The translations under genes were made by a program, and so were the position numbers. Below the pieces are notes generated by a model. It did not search any database and had not been told where the DNA came from. It was given only the letters and a program-made list of their open reading frames with translations. From Ectocarpus siliculosus (lineage: Eukaryota > Sar > Phaeophyceae > Ectocarpales > Ectocarpaceae), in assembly GCA_000310025.1 (NCBI GenBank), contig FN649728.1, forward strand, positions 4,579,647-4,618,975: DNA of 39,329 bases, given 5' to 3'. This document shows positions 11,945 through 21,026 of this stretch, one piece after another; within the stretch, counting starts at the first letter, position 1; every line of letters starts with the position of its first letter.

Positions 11945-12325
11945 TGAGAAGGTGGAGGCAAATTGTTGGTGTTGTTGTCGTCTTTACATTCAAAATCGTT
12001 CCGATCTCTCTGCCCAGTACAAAAAATCTGCACGTACGTACGTACCGATCTACCACTTTGACGGGTTCGATTTCCGTGATCACAGGCTACACAACTTAAC
12101 CTAAAATATATACCCGCAACAAAAAATGGACCCGAAGGGTCCGCAAAAAAACAATAAAAATCAGAAATAATACAAAAAAAAAAGTAGTCTGGATCGAGCC
12201 CTTCGCTCCCCTGTACACGCTATTATTATGTGAGGTAAAAATGAAACCGGAAATAAATCAACATCACGGGCCGGAGAGGTGCATCCCCTGTTTCAATCTT
12301 GGTGCACCATACTCTGCAGGCGGGT
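11945..12325 (+). repeat. Dispersed repeat family Y, copy 1
   Basis: This matches the block at 21027-21375 in the same orientation over about 350 bp. Shared landmarks in the same order are a TTG-rich start, CGTTCCGATCTCTCT, a ...GATTTCCGTG(A/G)TCACAGG segment, ...GGGTCCGCAA, and GGGCCGGAGAG followed by TTCAATCTTGGT. The copies are clearly diverged, with gaps. No protein coding or terminal repeat was found, so the class is unknown. Confidence 0.7.
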
Positions 12326-12748
12326 TGGTCCGTGTCGGATTCTCGCCGGTCAGGTCGAGTCGACAAACAAACTGGGTCCTCCCCCACCGAAAAACAGAAC
12401 AACAAGTCGAAGACGTGATACATACGCGGGGAGGAAATGATGCACCGCCGTACTCCCGGTCTTCCCGTAATAGGACACATAGCTGCGCAGAGACCAGAGA
12501 GGGACGCCTGGGAAAGAAAATAACAATTTAAATGACCAACGAAGGGCTACTCAGGCTGAAAATGCGTGGACGCGGACCGATTGGAGGGTCGCAGACCAGA
12601 CGAAAGAACAACATCTGTTGTTGATCCACGCACGTACGTCAAGATATAAACATCAACATGATACGACGAACTAACCGCGTTAATTTTATTACGAAATGAA
12701 AGTGTTATATATCTTTTCGCCTAGAGGAAAGAAAACGGCAAACCGCCG

Positions 12749-13135
12749 ATGATGATCATAACGATGCTACGAAAGATCGCAGTTTGTACTGCTGCTTGCA
12801 GTGCTGCTGTTGGTGTAGCGGGCCGCTCGGTATATTGCCTACATTCATTCTCGGTGTTGGTCGAGAAAATGATAAGAAGATTTAAGAAGACTGTTTGCAC
12901 GGCGCGTTACTTGGTTTTGAGTGCGCCATCATGGAAAACGGCCCTACTTTGCAGTAAGAAATATAGAGAGATGCGTTATGAAAATACCGACGGTAGAGAT
13001 AGTTGGTTGTTGTGCCCCCTCGCCTCCTCTGTCCTCTCTTTGTGCCCCGCGCGCGCCCTGGTAGATATTTTAGAGACATGGACGCTTGTTGTGCATTTTC
13101 AGTCGGTAGGGGACGCTCGTTTCCCTGAAGTTTAA
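12749..13135 (+). CDS. Small hypothetical ORF with a signal-peptide-like start (doubtful)
   Basis: A 128-codon open frame begins ATGATG. Its N-terminus has a short basic patch (LRK) followed by an Ala/Val/Cys-rich hydrophobic run (AVCTAACSAAVGVAG), which resembles a secretory signal. The rest, including a Lys/Arg-rich patch and a final DARFPEV, matches nothing I recognise. It stands in repeat-rich DNA without visible introns, whereas the firm genes here are heavily split. Chance is a serious alternative. Confidence 0.15.
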   Translation: MMIITMLRKIAVCTAACSAAVGVAGRSVYCLHSFSVLVEKMIRRFKKTVCTARYLVLSAPSWKTALLCSKKYREMRYENTDGRDSWLLCPLASSVLSLCPARALVDILETWTLVVHFQSVGDARFPEV

Positions 13136-13138
13136 CAG

Positions 13139-13260
13139 GAACCGCCTAAAAAGAACCGCCACATTGCAGTACCGCCGAAAAAGTACCGCCGTACTGCAGT
13201 ACCGCCGTAAACGTACCGCCGTACGTACTGCAGTACCGCCAAAATAGCACCGCCATACTG
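13139..13260 (+). repeat. GTACCGCC short tandem-like repeat, left part
   Basis: The core ACCGCC recurs with A-rich or TACTGCA spacers at irregular spacing, about nine times, for example in AGTACCGCCGTACTGCAGT. The same motif resumes right after the adjacent SINE at about 13597-13622, so the SINE appears to have landed inside this array. The spacers form small palindromes such as GTACTGCAGTAC. Confidence 0.7.
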
Positions 13261-13594
13261 CCGGTCGCCCCGGTGGTCTAGTTGGTATCCTCGAAACCTT
13301 CTAGAGGTGAGGTCAGGTCAGGGGTTCGAATCCCGGCGTAAGCGAGCTTTTGTTGCAACGTGAGTTTTTCTCTCGCTTCCGCTTCTGGCCTACCTAGTGG
13401 ATAGCGCTAGTTCGTGTGTACACAGAGGGAAGAGAGTGCTGAACTCTTCTCGCATTAAAAAAGAAGGCAAAGTACCGCAGGAGGGGAGGGTAGAGAGGGG
13501 CTCTTCTGTGTGACCACGGGTTGGAGTAAATGGCACTACGAGTAGTGCTGTGAGCGCTAATTTGAAGTGAAGACAAAACAAAAAACAAAAAAAC
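13261..13594 (+). mobile_element. tRNA-derived SINE, copy 1
   Basis: The head carries split Pol III promoter boxes: box A TGGTCTAGTTGG at 13274-13285 and box B GGTTCGAATCC at 13323-13333. A body of about 230 bp follows, with GTGTGTACACAGAGGGAAG and GACCACGGGTTGGAGTAAA, and then an A-rich tail (ACAAAACAAAAAACAAAAAAA). Near-identical copies lie at 15509-15846 (+) and 19391-19706 (-). The element codes for nothing and would depend on a partner LINE for movement. Clear target duplications were not identified. Confidence 0.85.
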
Positions 13595-13830
13595 TACAGT
13601 ACCGCCGTAGAAGTACCACCATGTCGCACGAGCCTGTGAGGCTGTCGCACCTGGGAGAGAAGTAGGCTAGAAGGGAGTTAGTTCTAAGGACGATATTCCG
13701 TGTAGAACAGTGGTCCGAGTCCAGCTGGCCTGCATCTGATCTTCGTTCATCTTTTTTCTTTTTCTTTGTTCTCTTTCGTCATATTTTTATATTTTTTATA
13801 TTTTTTATTTATTTATTTATTTAGACTATT

Positions 13831-14267
13831 TGTGGAGACCACCTTCATAAAGGTAGAAACTCCCCAACGTCTGTCGAGGACGATTCCCTCTTTTCACAAT
13901 GGCGTCGACGTGAGATGTCAGGGCGTCTGCTTTTGATTGCAAAAGACACGGGTTCAAAACCCGCTGGTCACCAAATTTTCTTTCGGAAAACGAAAAAGAA
14001 AAACGGTGGGCGGGCCAAGGGAGGACGCACTGGCTATCGAACTCGGAACTTCTGTAAACGTGGCGGACGTAGCGAATCCGTAAAACACGTACAGAGGAGT
14101 GTGAGGAATGTGAATCGCCCCGCCGCCAGCCGGTCGGGTTCCGGTTACCCCAAGAAGACTTCTCTTGCCTGGAAAACAAGAAAAAGTCTCGAAAAAAGGG
14201 GGGGGTAATGTGGTGACCACCTTCATAAAGGTAGAAACTCCCCAACGTCTGTCGAGGACGATTCCCT
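13831..14267. mobile_element. Candidate miniature LTR element (TRIM/SMART-like)
   Basis: Two 59-bp direct repeats (13831-13889 and 14209-14267), identical except near position 6, enclose 319 bp without a credible gene. Each starts TGTGG. Ten bases after the first repeat comes TGGCGTCGACG (from 13900), which could act as a tRNA primer site. Directly before the second repeat is a purine run of GAAAAAAGG followed by six more G (14191-14205), as in a polypurine tract. AGACT occurs on both flanks (13823-13827 and 14268-14272), though three bases separate it from the left repeat. The interior also has a tRNA-like T-arm, GGGTTCAAAACCC. A simple segmental duplication is the alternative. Confidence 0.45.
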
Positions 14268-15034
14268 AGACTGTCGAACCGTATGCCAATCGTACTCAAT
14301 AAGCAAAACGATTGCTTACACCCAGCGGTATGGTTACGCGAACCAGAACCCGCACAAAGTACAAATTCTTGATACCTAACAAGAATAAACTTTGACATAT
14401 CATCATTGATTGACATCAATAACTGGTAGCTTGTACGAGCCTTGGAGAGATTAAATCCGTACGGTGTTGCTTTCAACACGTGTGTTTTCCACACGGCACT
14501 GTCAGCTGTCTTCGGATAGTGAGGGAGAGATTTAATTTTCGAAAAGCTGTATCTGGATCCAATGATACATCCATACCTGCTCCACTACAATTAACATGCA
14601 AACATGCATGCGCGCCAAAACCCAACTTCAACAAGCTGAGCTTTCGGCGAAGAAAAAGGGGGGCTATGTGGAGGTCAGGATATGGAGATTCAGGGAGCAC
14701 AGATACACGTACATAAAGAGTAGGATCTGAGAGGATAAGTGATAATAGATTACCGTTCTTCGAGGGTCTATGACTCTTACGATTCCCAACGGCTGCGAAG
14801 AGTTGATGAATCTTTAGGAGAATGGGAAAAGGGTCCACGAAGGCTCGCCCACTCTCCTCGCCACCCTAGCTTGACTGAGTTCGCTCGGTCACGCTTGGCA
14901 TTCCTCGCCACATTGCACCAAAGGAAATAGCCAACCTCCGGTGGCAGGACATAGCCACCACACTCCCGGACTCTCTGCTCAGCCAGAGTAGAGGGCTTCC
15001 ATATATTTGTTTATTTATTTATTTTTTTCTTAAT
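14268..15034. other. Gene-free stretch in repeat block
   Basis: No supported gene. A 121-codon minus-strand frame (14838-14473) has no recognisable domain and spans non-coding-looking sequence. TTTATTTATTTATTT microsatellite sequence lies near 15005-15025, next to the following repeat. Confidence 0.4.
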
Positions 15035-15450
15035 ATGACACAACGAATCCATCTCTATCATAGAGTCTGAGACAGATTAGCAATGAATTCATAGCGTAGC
15101 GTCAGAAAGTACCTGTCTGTATGTCTACGGTTTCCCAGACAGTATATATATAGGGACATCTCCCCTGCGGGTAACAGGCTCAACAAGACAGTTTGGTAGC
15201 TGTCTTGTGTGTCTCATATATATATATATATGTTATGTTGGGGAGGTGCAGAAGAAATAAATAAATGTGTTAGGTACTGGTCGGGCGTTTTGTGTGTGGC
15301 ACCCTTCCTTTTAGTCGTAGGGCATGCATCTCCCTCAGTTTTCAAACGTATTTTCAATGTGGTACGCGTATGTACCGGGTATGTATGTATATGTATAATA
15401 TGTATGTGTGGACACATTTCGGAGTATGTATGTATAGTATATAGGTATCG
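15035..15450 (-). mobile_element. Retroposon-like repeat family X, copy A
   Basis: Plus-strand landmarks are TATGACACAACGAATCCATC, GACAGATTAGCAATGAATTC, GGTTTCCCAGACAG, CAACAAGACAGTTTGGTAGC and, further on, GTCGTAGGGCATGCATC and GGACACATTTCGGAGTATG. Related blocks are at 17070-17380, in reverse at 18530-18655 plus 20739-21035, and truncated at 22595-22710. Copies A, B and D have a T-rich run just before the shared start, which would be a poly(A) tail if the element is read on the minus strand; the strand is assigned on that basis. No ORF is visible. Confidence 0.65.
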
Positions 15451-15508
15451 GTTTCGAGGCATAATGCGAATGAATTTGACTCTATCTAGTCTTTGGTTGT
15501 TTCCATTA

Positions 15509-15846
15509 CCGGTCGCCCCGCCCGGTGGTCTAGTTGGTATCCGCGAAACCTTCTAGAGGTCAGGTCAGGGGTTCGAACCCCGGCGTAAGCGAGCTTTTCT
15601 TGCAAAGTGAGTTTTTCTCTCGCTTCCGCTCCTGGTCTTCTAGTGGATAGCGCTAGTTCGTGTGTACACAGAGGGAAGAGAGTGCTGAATTCCTCTCGCA
15701 TTAAAAATCGAAGGCAAAGTACCGCAGGAGGGGAGAGTAGAGAGAAGCTTTTCTGTGTGACCACGGGTTGGAGTAAACGGCACTAAACGGCACTACTAGT
15801 GCTGTGAGCGCTGATTTGAAGTGAAGATCAAAAAAAAAAAAAAAAA
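15509..15846 (+). mobile_element. tRNA-derived SINE, copy 2
   Basis: Same family as 13261-13594. Box A is at 15526-15537 (TGGTCTAGTTGG) and box B at 15570-15580 (GGTTCGAACCC). The body is nearly identical, with a local duplication of AACGGCACT near the 3' end, and the tail is about 16 A. It has an extra GCCC in the head compared with copy 1. Confidence 0.85.
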
Positions 15847-17069
15847 CGCTCTCCCATACAACGGCTACAACAATGTAACTAAAAATAGACCAAGTAAACT
15901 ACTACTACTAGTAGCCTACGGTACAACAAAAAAATACAGGACATAATATATTCATATCATAGTCGTTGTCTACGCAATGAGCACCCACGCACCGCTGTAC
16001 ATCAATAGTAGCCTCCCGAAACAGTTCGTGGCCCTCTTGACTCCCAATTCGGCGCCCTGCTCCTGACGGGAACCCTCCAGATCGAAACGATGGGCATCAT
16101 CACTTGTTGGTGCCGCCGTAGCATCTCCGCCATCAAGCTCTTCTTCCTCCTCCTCGTCATCAACAGGAACGATCGTGGCTGATAGTGTGCGCCCTTTGGG
16201 AGGCGGAAACAAGAAACGGCGAACTGCATGCCCTTGTCTTGAACAGGGTCGTCGCAGTGGTGGCTGGTCATGGGGGGGTGGAATTGCTGGTGGTGGTGCT
16301 TTCGCTTCTTCTCTTCCCGAACCTTGCGAAGCAGCCAAGCATTCCCCTTGGCACGGCGCGATGTTCATCATGATGGTTGATGATTCTGATGTCTGTCTTC
16401 AATCAACGGACCACCCAATTTACTTTTGTGCGTGGTGCACAGCACCCACCACCCGCTGAGAGATGTGTAGTGTAACCCAGACGATTTTGCCTCTCTCTCT
16501 GTGCCGCCGGCGGGTGCTTTCAGAGGATGGAAACCAAGGCAAGCGCGCTGTCTCACAGAGTGGTCTTAAAACTTGGTTTCGGCCCTCTCCGCCCTATCTT
16601 GCCGGACAACATCCGATCCGAGGATCCTCGGAAGAGACCGAAGGATCTTTGAGAGGAAGGGAGCTAGTAGACTATATGCAACTCAACTTTCGAAATTAAT
16701 TCCACTCCTCTTTGATCCTCGGTGGTTTCTTTGCCGTTTTGGGCGTGATCGGCGTCATGACTGGAGGAAAACGAATCCATCCACGATCGATCTTGCTTGT
16801 TTGTGGTGGTGGTGGTCACTCCCAACTTTTGGATGCCAAACACATGTATGTATGTATGTATGTGTACGTGCGTGTATGTTCGTGCGCTCTGTGCGGTAGT
16901 CCACCACGACAACATATTGTATATGGCAAATGCAAAACAGTCTGTCTGTCTGTCTGTCTGGTGCCTACTGCTGCTAGGTTACATACATACATACTTTGGA
17001 ATAACAACATAGTCTACATACAGCAGTTAGTTGTAGCCGAGAGTCTGGGAATGCGAACGATTTTTTTAT
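15847..17069. other. Repeat-block spacer without a firm gene
   Basis: Apart from the doubtful minus-strand ORF at 15970-16371, I see simple repeats only: ACTACTACTAGTAG near 15900, ATGTATGTATGTATGTATGT near 16843-16862, and CTGTCTGTCTGTCTGTCTG near 16940-16960. Confidence 0.4.
15970..16371 (-). CDS. Hypothetical acidic-run ORF (tentative)
   Basis: A minus-strand frame of 133 codons starts ATGATG at 16371. It has a Pro/Arg-rich first half, a strongly acidic run (DDEEEEEELDGGD, about residues 71-83), a DAHRFDLEG segment and a hydrophobic end (RLLLMYSGAWVLIA). The mixed composition is more protein-like than neighbouring frames, but no family is recognised and there is no conserved context. It lies between repeat copies. 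It could be a small tail-anchored-type protein, one exon of a longer gene, or chance. Confidence 0.25.
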   Translation of the reverse strand: MMNIAPCQGECLAASQGSGREEAKAPPPAIPPPHDQPPLRRPCSRQGHAVRRFLFPPPKGRTLSATIVPVDDEEEEEELDGGDATAAPTSDDAHRFDLEGSRQEQGAELGVKRATNCFGRLLLMYSGAWVLIA

Positions 17070-17380
17070 TCCATAGACTACATGTACACATGACCCAACG
17101 AATCAATCTCTTTGATCGAAGATACATAGATATACAACGAATCCATGGGAGTCAGCGAAAGTTCTGTTTTTCCACGATTGATTTCCCGAGAGAGAGCAGT
17201 ATGTCTACAGTCTACACAGACAGACAGTGACATCTCCCCCGTGGGTAACACGAGGGTCAACAAGACAGTGTGGTAGCCGTCTTCTATCTATCTATCTATC
17301 TGTATGTTATGCTGGGAAGGTGTAGAGGGCAGATGTTGGGTGGTTGGTTCGTCGGGTGTGTGCATGGGCACCAGCCAGCC
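17070..17380 (-). mobile_element. Retroposon-like repeat family X, copy B (diverged)
   Basis: This shares with copy A, in the same order, an ACCCAACGAATCAATC segment after a T run, AGTATGTCTACAGTCTACA, GTGACATCTCCCCCGTGGG, CAACAAGACAGTGTGGTAGC and TGTATGTTATGCTGGGAAGG. It is clearly older than the other copies, with insertions, including the duplicated ACAACGAATCC segment and a CTAT tetranucleotide run near 17284-17300. Confidence 0.55.
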
Positions 17381-18529
17381 ATGAATCATCGAATGAATGA
17401 ATGAAAGAACGAATGAAAGTGGAGAAGCAGAGGCAAATATTTCAAACCGTCGTATTTGATGGGTTTGATAGGTTTCAGAATTGGTTTTCGCAAGGCTTCT
17501 TCAGCGCGGAACGCGTCCGTCCCCGGGGTTTTGAGCCAGTCAGTTTTCGCAACTTTGGCCGTCAACCACACGCGCCACGGAGGCCTATCGAGCCCCGGGC
17601 ACGGGCGTTAATGTGCCGACGAGCCTCCTGCGTGCCCCTGTGAGAAGGAACCGCGATAAAAGACTCGCTGCCGCGAGAGAAAGTAACGCCGAGGCATGAA
17701 AAGTGACCGTATCTTATATGTACATACAATCGAATGTTCTCCCGTGCCCCCTGCACATACATTTAAACAACGATACTTTCCTACACACACACACACACAT
17801 TCTGACATGTCGGCTACATCAAATAAATGCACACTATCCCATAGTAAAATAAAACGGCCTTTGTATATAATTAAGGAATAATAAAAAAACACACACACAC
17901 ACAGAAAGACTACCCATTCGAGATATATATATACCCAATCCCATAGGGGTGACTCTTCGTGTCATCGCGTTGTCCAACAACAGCAGTACCAGGTCCTACG
18001 TTTACTACACTTCGCAGCGGGCCAACCAAGTGTAGACAAGTCTGAGAGCATGCATCCAGCCGCAGTGTTGAACATGTCCCATTTATTTGTGGTGTTGTTT
18101 CTGCTTCAAATTTGGGTCTCATCGGAAATAATCTGCCATCATCAATCAAAGAGGTCATGGAAGTCTGAGTTTTCGCTGCCAAAATATTGTCCGCTCGAGC
18201 TGGCTCCAATAATTAATGTAGAATAACAACGTGCACGATGTTTTGTGCGGAAGAAATACAATACAAGCGTTGTAAGACATACAGTCCCTCTTCGGGCAAT
18301 GCGCATGTTATGTGGCCTTGCGTCATCTGAGGGAGGGTAGTCACCCACCACGTCCCGAAGGGAGACCTTGTTGTAAGGAATACAGCCGTTGATCCAGCCG
18401 TCGTGCGATACTAATCATCTCCGATAGGACTTGAGGAGGAGAAAACTGTAGTAGACTAGTATACTGCACTGCGTCTGCTCCTTGCTGCTGCTCTTGGCTG
18501 ACCCAGGACTCCGAAAAATCCCAACAGGT
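17381..18529. other. Repeat-block spacer without a gene
   Basis: I see nothing that supports a gene. AATGAATGAATGAAAGAACGAATG lies near 17392-17417, ACACACACAC tracts lie near 17785-17800 and 17889-17902, and ATATATATAT lies near 17922-17933. Short open frames on both strands lack recognisable composition. Confidence 0.4.
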
Positions 18530-18672
18530 ACGAAAAATCCCCCGTGTGTCCGCAAATACATACTCCGAAATAAATGTGTCCGCACACATGCATACATACA
18601 TACCCGGTACATACATACATACGCGACCACACTGAAAACACGTTTGTTTGAAAATGGGAAATAGACACACAA

Positions 18673-18686
18673 GTGGGTATACCCAC
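18673..18686. repeat. Palindrome GTGGGTATACCCAC (subterminal, left outer)
   Basis: This perfect 14-bp palindrome lies 17 bases inside the left end of the fold-back element. The same palindrome is at 18914-18927, 20461-20474 and 20708-20721, so there are two per arm at mirrored places. AAGTGGG/CCCACTT half-sites lie around them. Subterminal motifs of this kind often bind transposase, which is an inference here. Confidence 0.8.
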
Positions 18687-19242
18687 CCCTTTTCTCGGAC
18701 AAAAAAAGTGGGTCCTCGAAAATCCAGCGCGCGCGCACTCCATAGGCGACCCCCAAACGACTCAAAACCCCATTCTGACACCTGGGCGACACAGCCAGGG
18801 ACCATACACAGCACGGGCATCGTTTTTTCCCCACTTTTAGGCACACCTTTGGCCCTAATACCGCCGACGCGCGCAAGGCCTCACCAGAGTGCCCACTTAT
18901 GTCCGACATCGCGGTGGGTATACCCACCGGCGTCAACGAATTTTTTCATGTACCCACTTGTGTCTGTATTTTGACCCACTTTTTTTGTCCAAATTGTACC
19001 CACTTTTGTCCACTTACGGACGGCGGAAATCGAGCGGAAATCGACCTCCACGTCACCGCACGGCAGAACATCGTGTTAGTGCACTGCCGCCCTCAGCGGT
19101 CTGTGGTGTTGAGACTGGGGACTATGTTATCCCAGGAACAGCTGATAAAAAAGGACCATGTATTGTATATATTCGTCACGCAAGCCCCTCAGGCAAGCTG
19201 GTATTCGACACGCAAGCCCCTCAGGCAAGTGCCGGGAGCACA

Positions 19243-19311
19243 CCAAAGACTATGACTATAATAACCATTATTATTATAGTCATAGTCTTTGGAGCACACC
19301 GCCGTGTGCTC
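19243..19311. repeat. Perfect hairpins
   Basis: CCAAAGACTATGACTATAAT at 19243 onward (22-base arm to 19264) pairs perfectly with 19271-19292 around a six-base loop. A second stem follows at once: GAGCACAC (19292-19299) pairs with GTGTGCTC (19304-19311). Confidence 0.9.
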
Positions 19312-19390
19312 CCGGGGGCCCCGCACTTGGGCCACAACCGCACACATACCCTCACACCCATACTTCCAATACGCGTATCCCCCACAGAGG

Positions 19391-19706
19391 ATTTTTTTTT
19401 TTTTTTTGTTCTTCACTTCAAATCAGCGCTCACAGCACTAGTGCCGTTTATTCCGACCCGTGGTCACACAGAAGAGTCCCTCTCTACCCTCCCCTCCTGC
19501 GGTACTTTGCCTACGATTTTTAATGCGAGAAGAGTTCAGCACTCTCTTCCCTCTGTGTACACACGAACTAGCGCTATCCACTCGGCCAGGAGGAGCGGAG
19601 GCGAGAGAAAAACTCACTTTGCAAGAAAAGCTCGCCTACGCCGGGATTCGAACCCCTGACCTGACCTCTAGATGGTTTCGAGGTTACCAACTAGACCACC
19701 GGGGGG
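19391..19706 (-). mobile_element. tRNA-derived SINE, copy 3
   Basis: This is the reverse-strand copy of the SINE at 13261-13594. The poly(T) at 19392-19407 is the tail. Box B in reverse (GGATTCGAACC) is at 19644-19654 and box A in reverse (CCAACTAGACCA) at 19687-19698. The body matches the other two copies closely. It lies inside the ACATCG-flanked insertion. Confidence 0.85.
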
Positions 19707-21026
19707 ATGCACAGATCGGACTCATATCCAAGTACCACAAACACATCGCCTCGGAATGTCTCAGAACCTCCCAACACGGTACGTATCCATGGCATATTTC
19801 CCATCATCCATGGCTGCCGACTGCGGACCGACCACGGAAGGAACATGTCAGAAACATGCCAGACCCCTTCGTTCGGTACCGGCACGGCAAGATACCAGGT
19901 ACGGGAAGATACCCGCGGCAAGCCTACTCTGTTGACGTGACGAGTCGGTGTGCACTCGTACTGGTGGTTGGTGTTTTTGTGTGTGTGTTGTTGCTGTTTG
20001 CGCGTCTTTTTGTTCTGTATGCCCGACCCGTTGGTTGTGTTGTCCGTTGTGTGTCACGCATTTATTTGTAACGTACCGTTAGTAGTAGTGCGCTGCTTGC
20101 CGGGCTTGCCGCGGGTATCTTCCCGTGCCTGGTATCTTCCGGTGCCGGTACCGAAGGGGTCTGGCATGTTTCTGACATGTTCCGTGGTCGGTCCGCAGTC
20201 GGCAGCCATGGATAGGAAATCTTAATTAAGGAATGATAAAAACACGCGGAAATATGCCATGGATACATACTATACCGCCGTGTTGGGAGGTTCTGAGACG
20301 TTCCGAGGCTATTCGATGTTCTGCCGTGCGGTGACGTGGAGGTCGATTTCCGCTCGATTTCCGCCGTCCGTAAGTAAGTGGACAAAAGTGGGTACAATAT
20401 GGACAAAAGTGGGTCAAAATACAGACACAAGTGGGTACATGAAAAAATTCGTTAACGCCGGTGGGTATACCCACCGCGATGGATGTCGGACATAAGTGGG
20501 CACTCTGGTGAGGCCTTGCGCGCGTCGGCGGTATTAGGGCCAAAGGTGTGCCTAAAAGTGGGATAAAAACGATGCCCGTGCTGTGTATGGTTCCTGGCTG
20601 TGTCGCCCAGGTGTCAGAATGGGGTTTTGAGTCGTTTGGGGGTCGCCTATGGAGTGCGCGCGCGCTGGATTTTCGAGTACTACCCACTTTTTTTGTCCGA
20701 GAAAGGGGTGGGTATACCCACTTGTGTGTGTATTTCCCTTTGAAAATGGAGGGAGTTTGCATGCCCTACGACTAAAAGGGTGCCACACACAAAACGCCAG
20801 ACTACCAACAAGTAGTAGTACCTAACAAATTTATTTCTTCTGCACCTTCCCAACATAACATATATACATGAGACACACAAGACAGCTACCAAACTGTCTT
20901 GTTGAGCCTGTTACCCACAGGAGGGATGATGTCCCTATATATATATATGCTGTCTGGGAAATCGTAGACATACAGACAGGTACTTTCTGACGCTATGAAT
21001 TCATTGCCAATCTGTCTCAGACTCTA

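Larger units (their letters stand above)
19074..19748 (-). mobile_element. Composite insertion inside the left arm, flanked by ACATCG
   Basis: The left arm of the fold-back element reads ACATCG at 19068-19073 and again at 19743-19748, whereas the right arm has it once (as CGATGT, 20314-20319) with no insert. The 675-bp insert holds a 21-bp direct duplication (19177-19197 and 19209-19229), a perfect 22-bp hairpin, and a minus-strand SINE. The strand given is that of the SINE. The order of events within the insert is not clear. Confidence 0.6.
18656..20738. mobile_element. Fold-back, Mutator-like non-autonomous element with 9-bp target duplication
   Basis: Termini are GGGAAATAGACACACAAG on the left and, in reverse, GGGAAATACACACACAAG on the right. 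Both flanks carry TTTGAAAAT (18647-18655 and 20739-20747). Long inverted arms pair 18656-19073 with 20314-20738, and 19749-19924 with 20103-20308, around a loop at 19925-20102. The arms are nearly identical by eye over the outer 420 bp. The left arm alone is interrupted by an insertion (19074-19748). Long terminal inverted repeats with a 9-bp duplication fit the Mutator-like (MULE) class. No transposase frame exists, so the element would be non-autonomous. Other superfamilies with 8-10 bp duplications are possible. Confidence 0.75.

Noticed and set aside
13261-13345. A functional tRNA gene
   Set aside because: Box A and box B are good, but the acceptor arms do not pair cleanly, and the same sequence recurs three times with a shared body and A tail, so it is a SINE head.
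13826-14494. 222-codon minus-strand frame spanning both 59-bp repeats
   Set aside because: It reads straight through both direct repeats and gives the same short peptide twice; it has no domain and fits repeat DNA better than a gene.
18415-18936. 173-codon minus-strand frame and related frames at 20226-20762
   Set aside because: The same peptides appear at both places because they are the two arms of the fold-back element; they have no transposase features.
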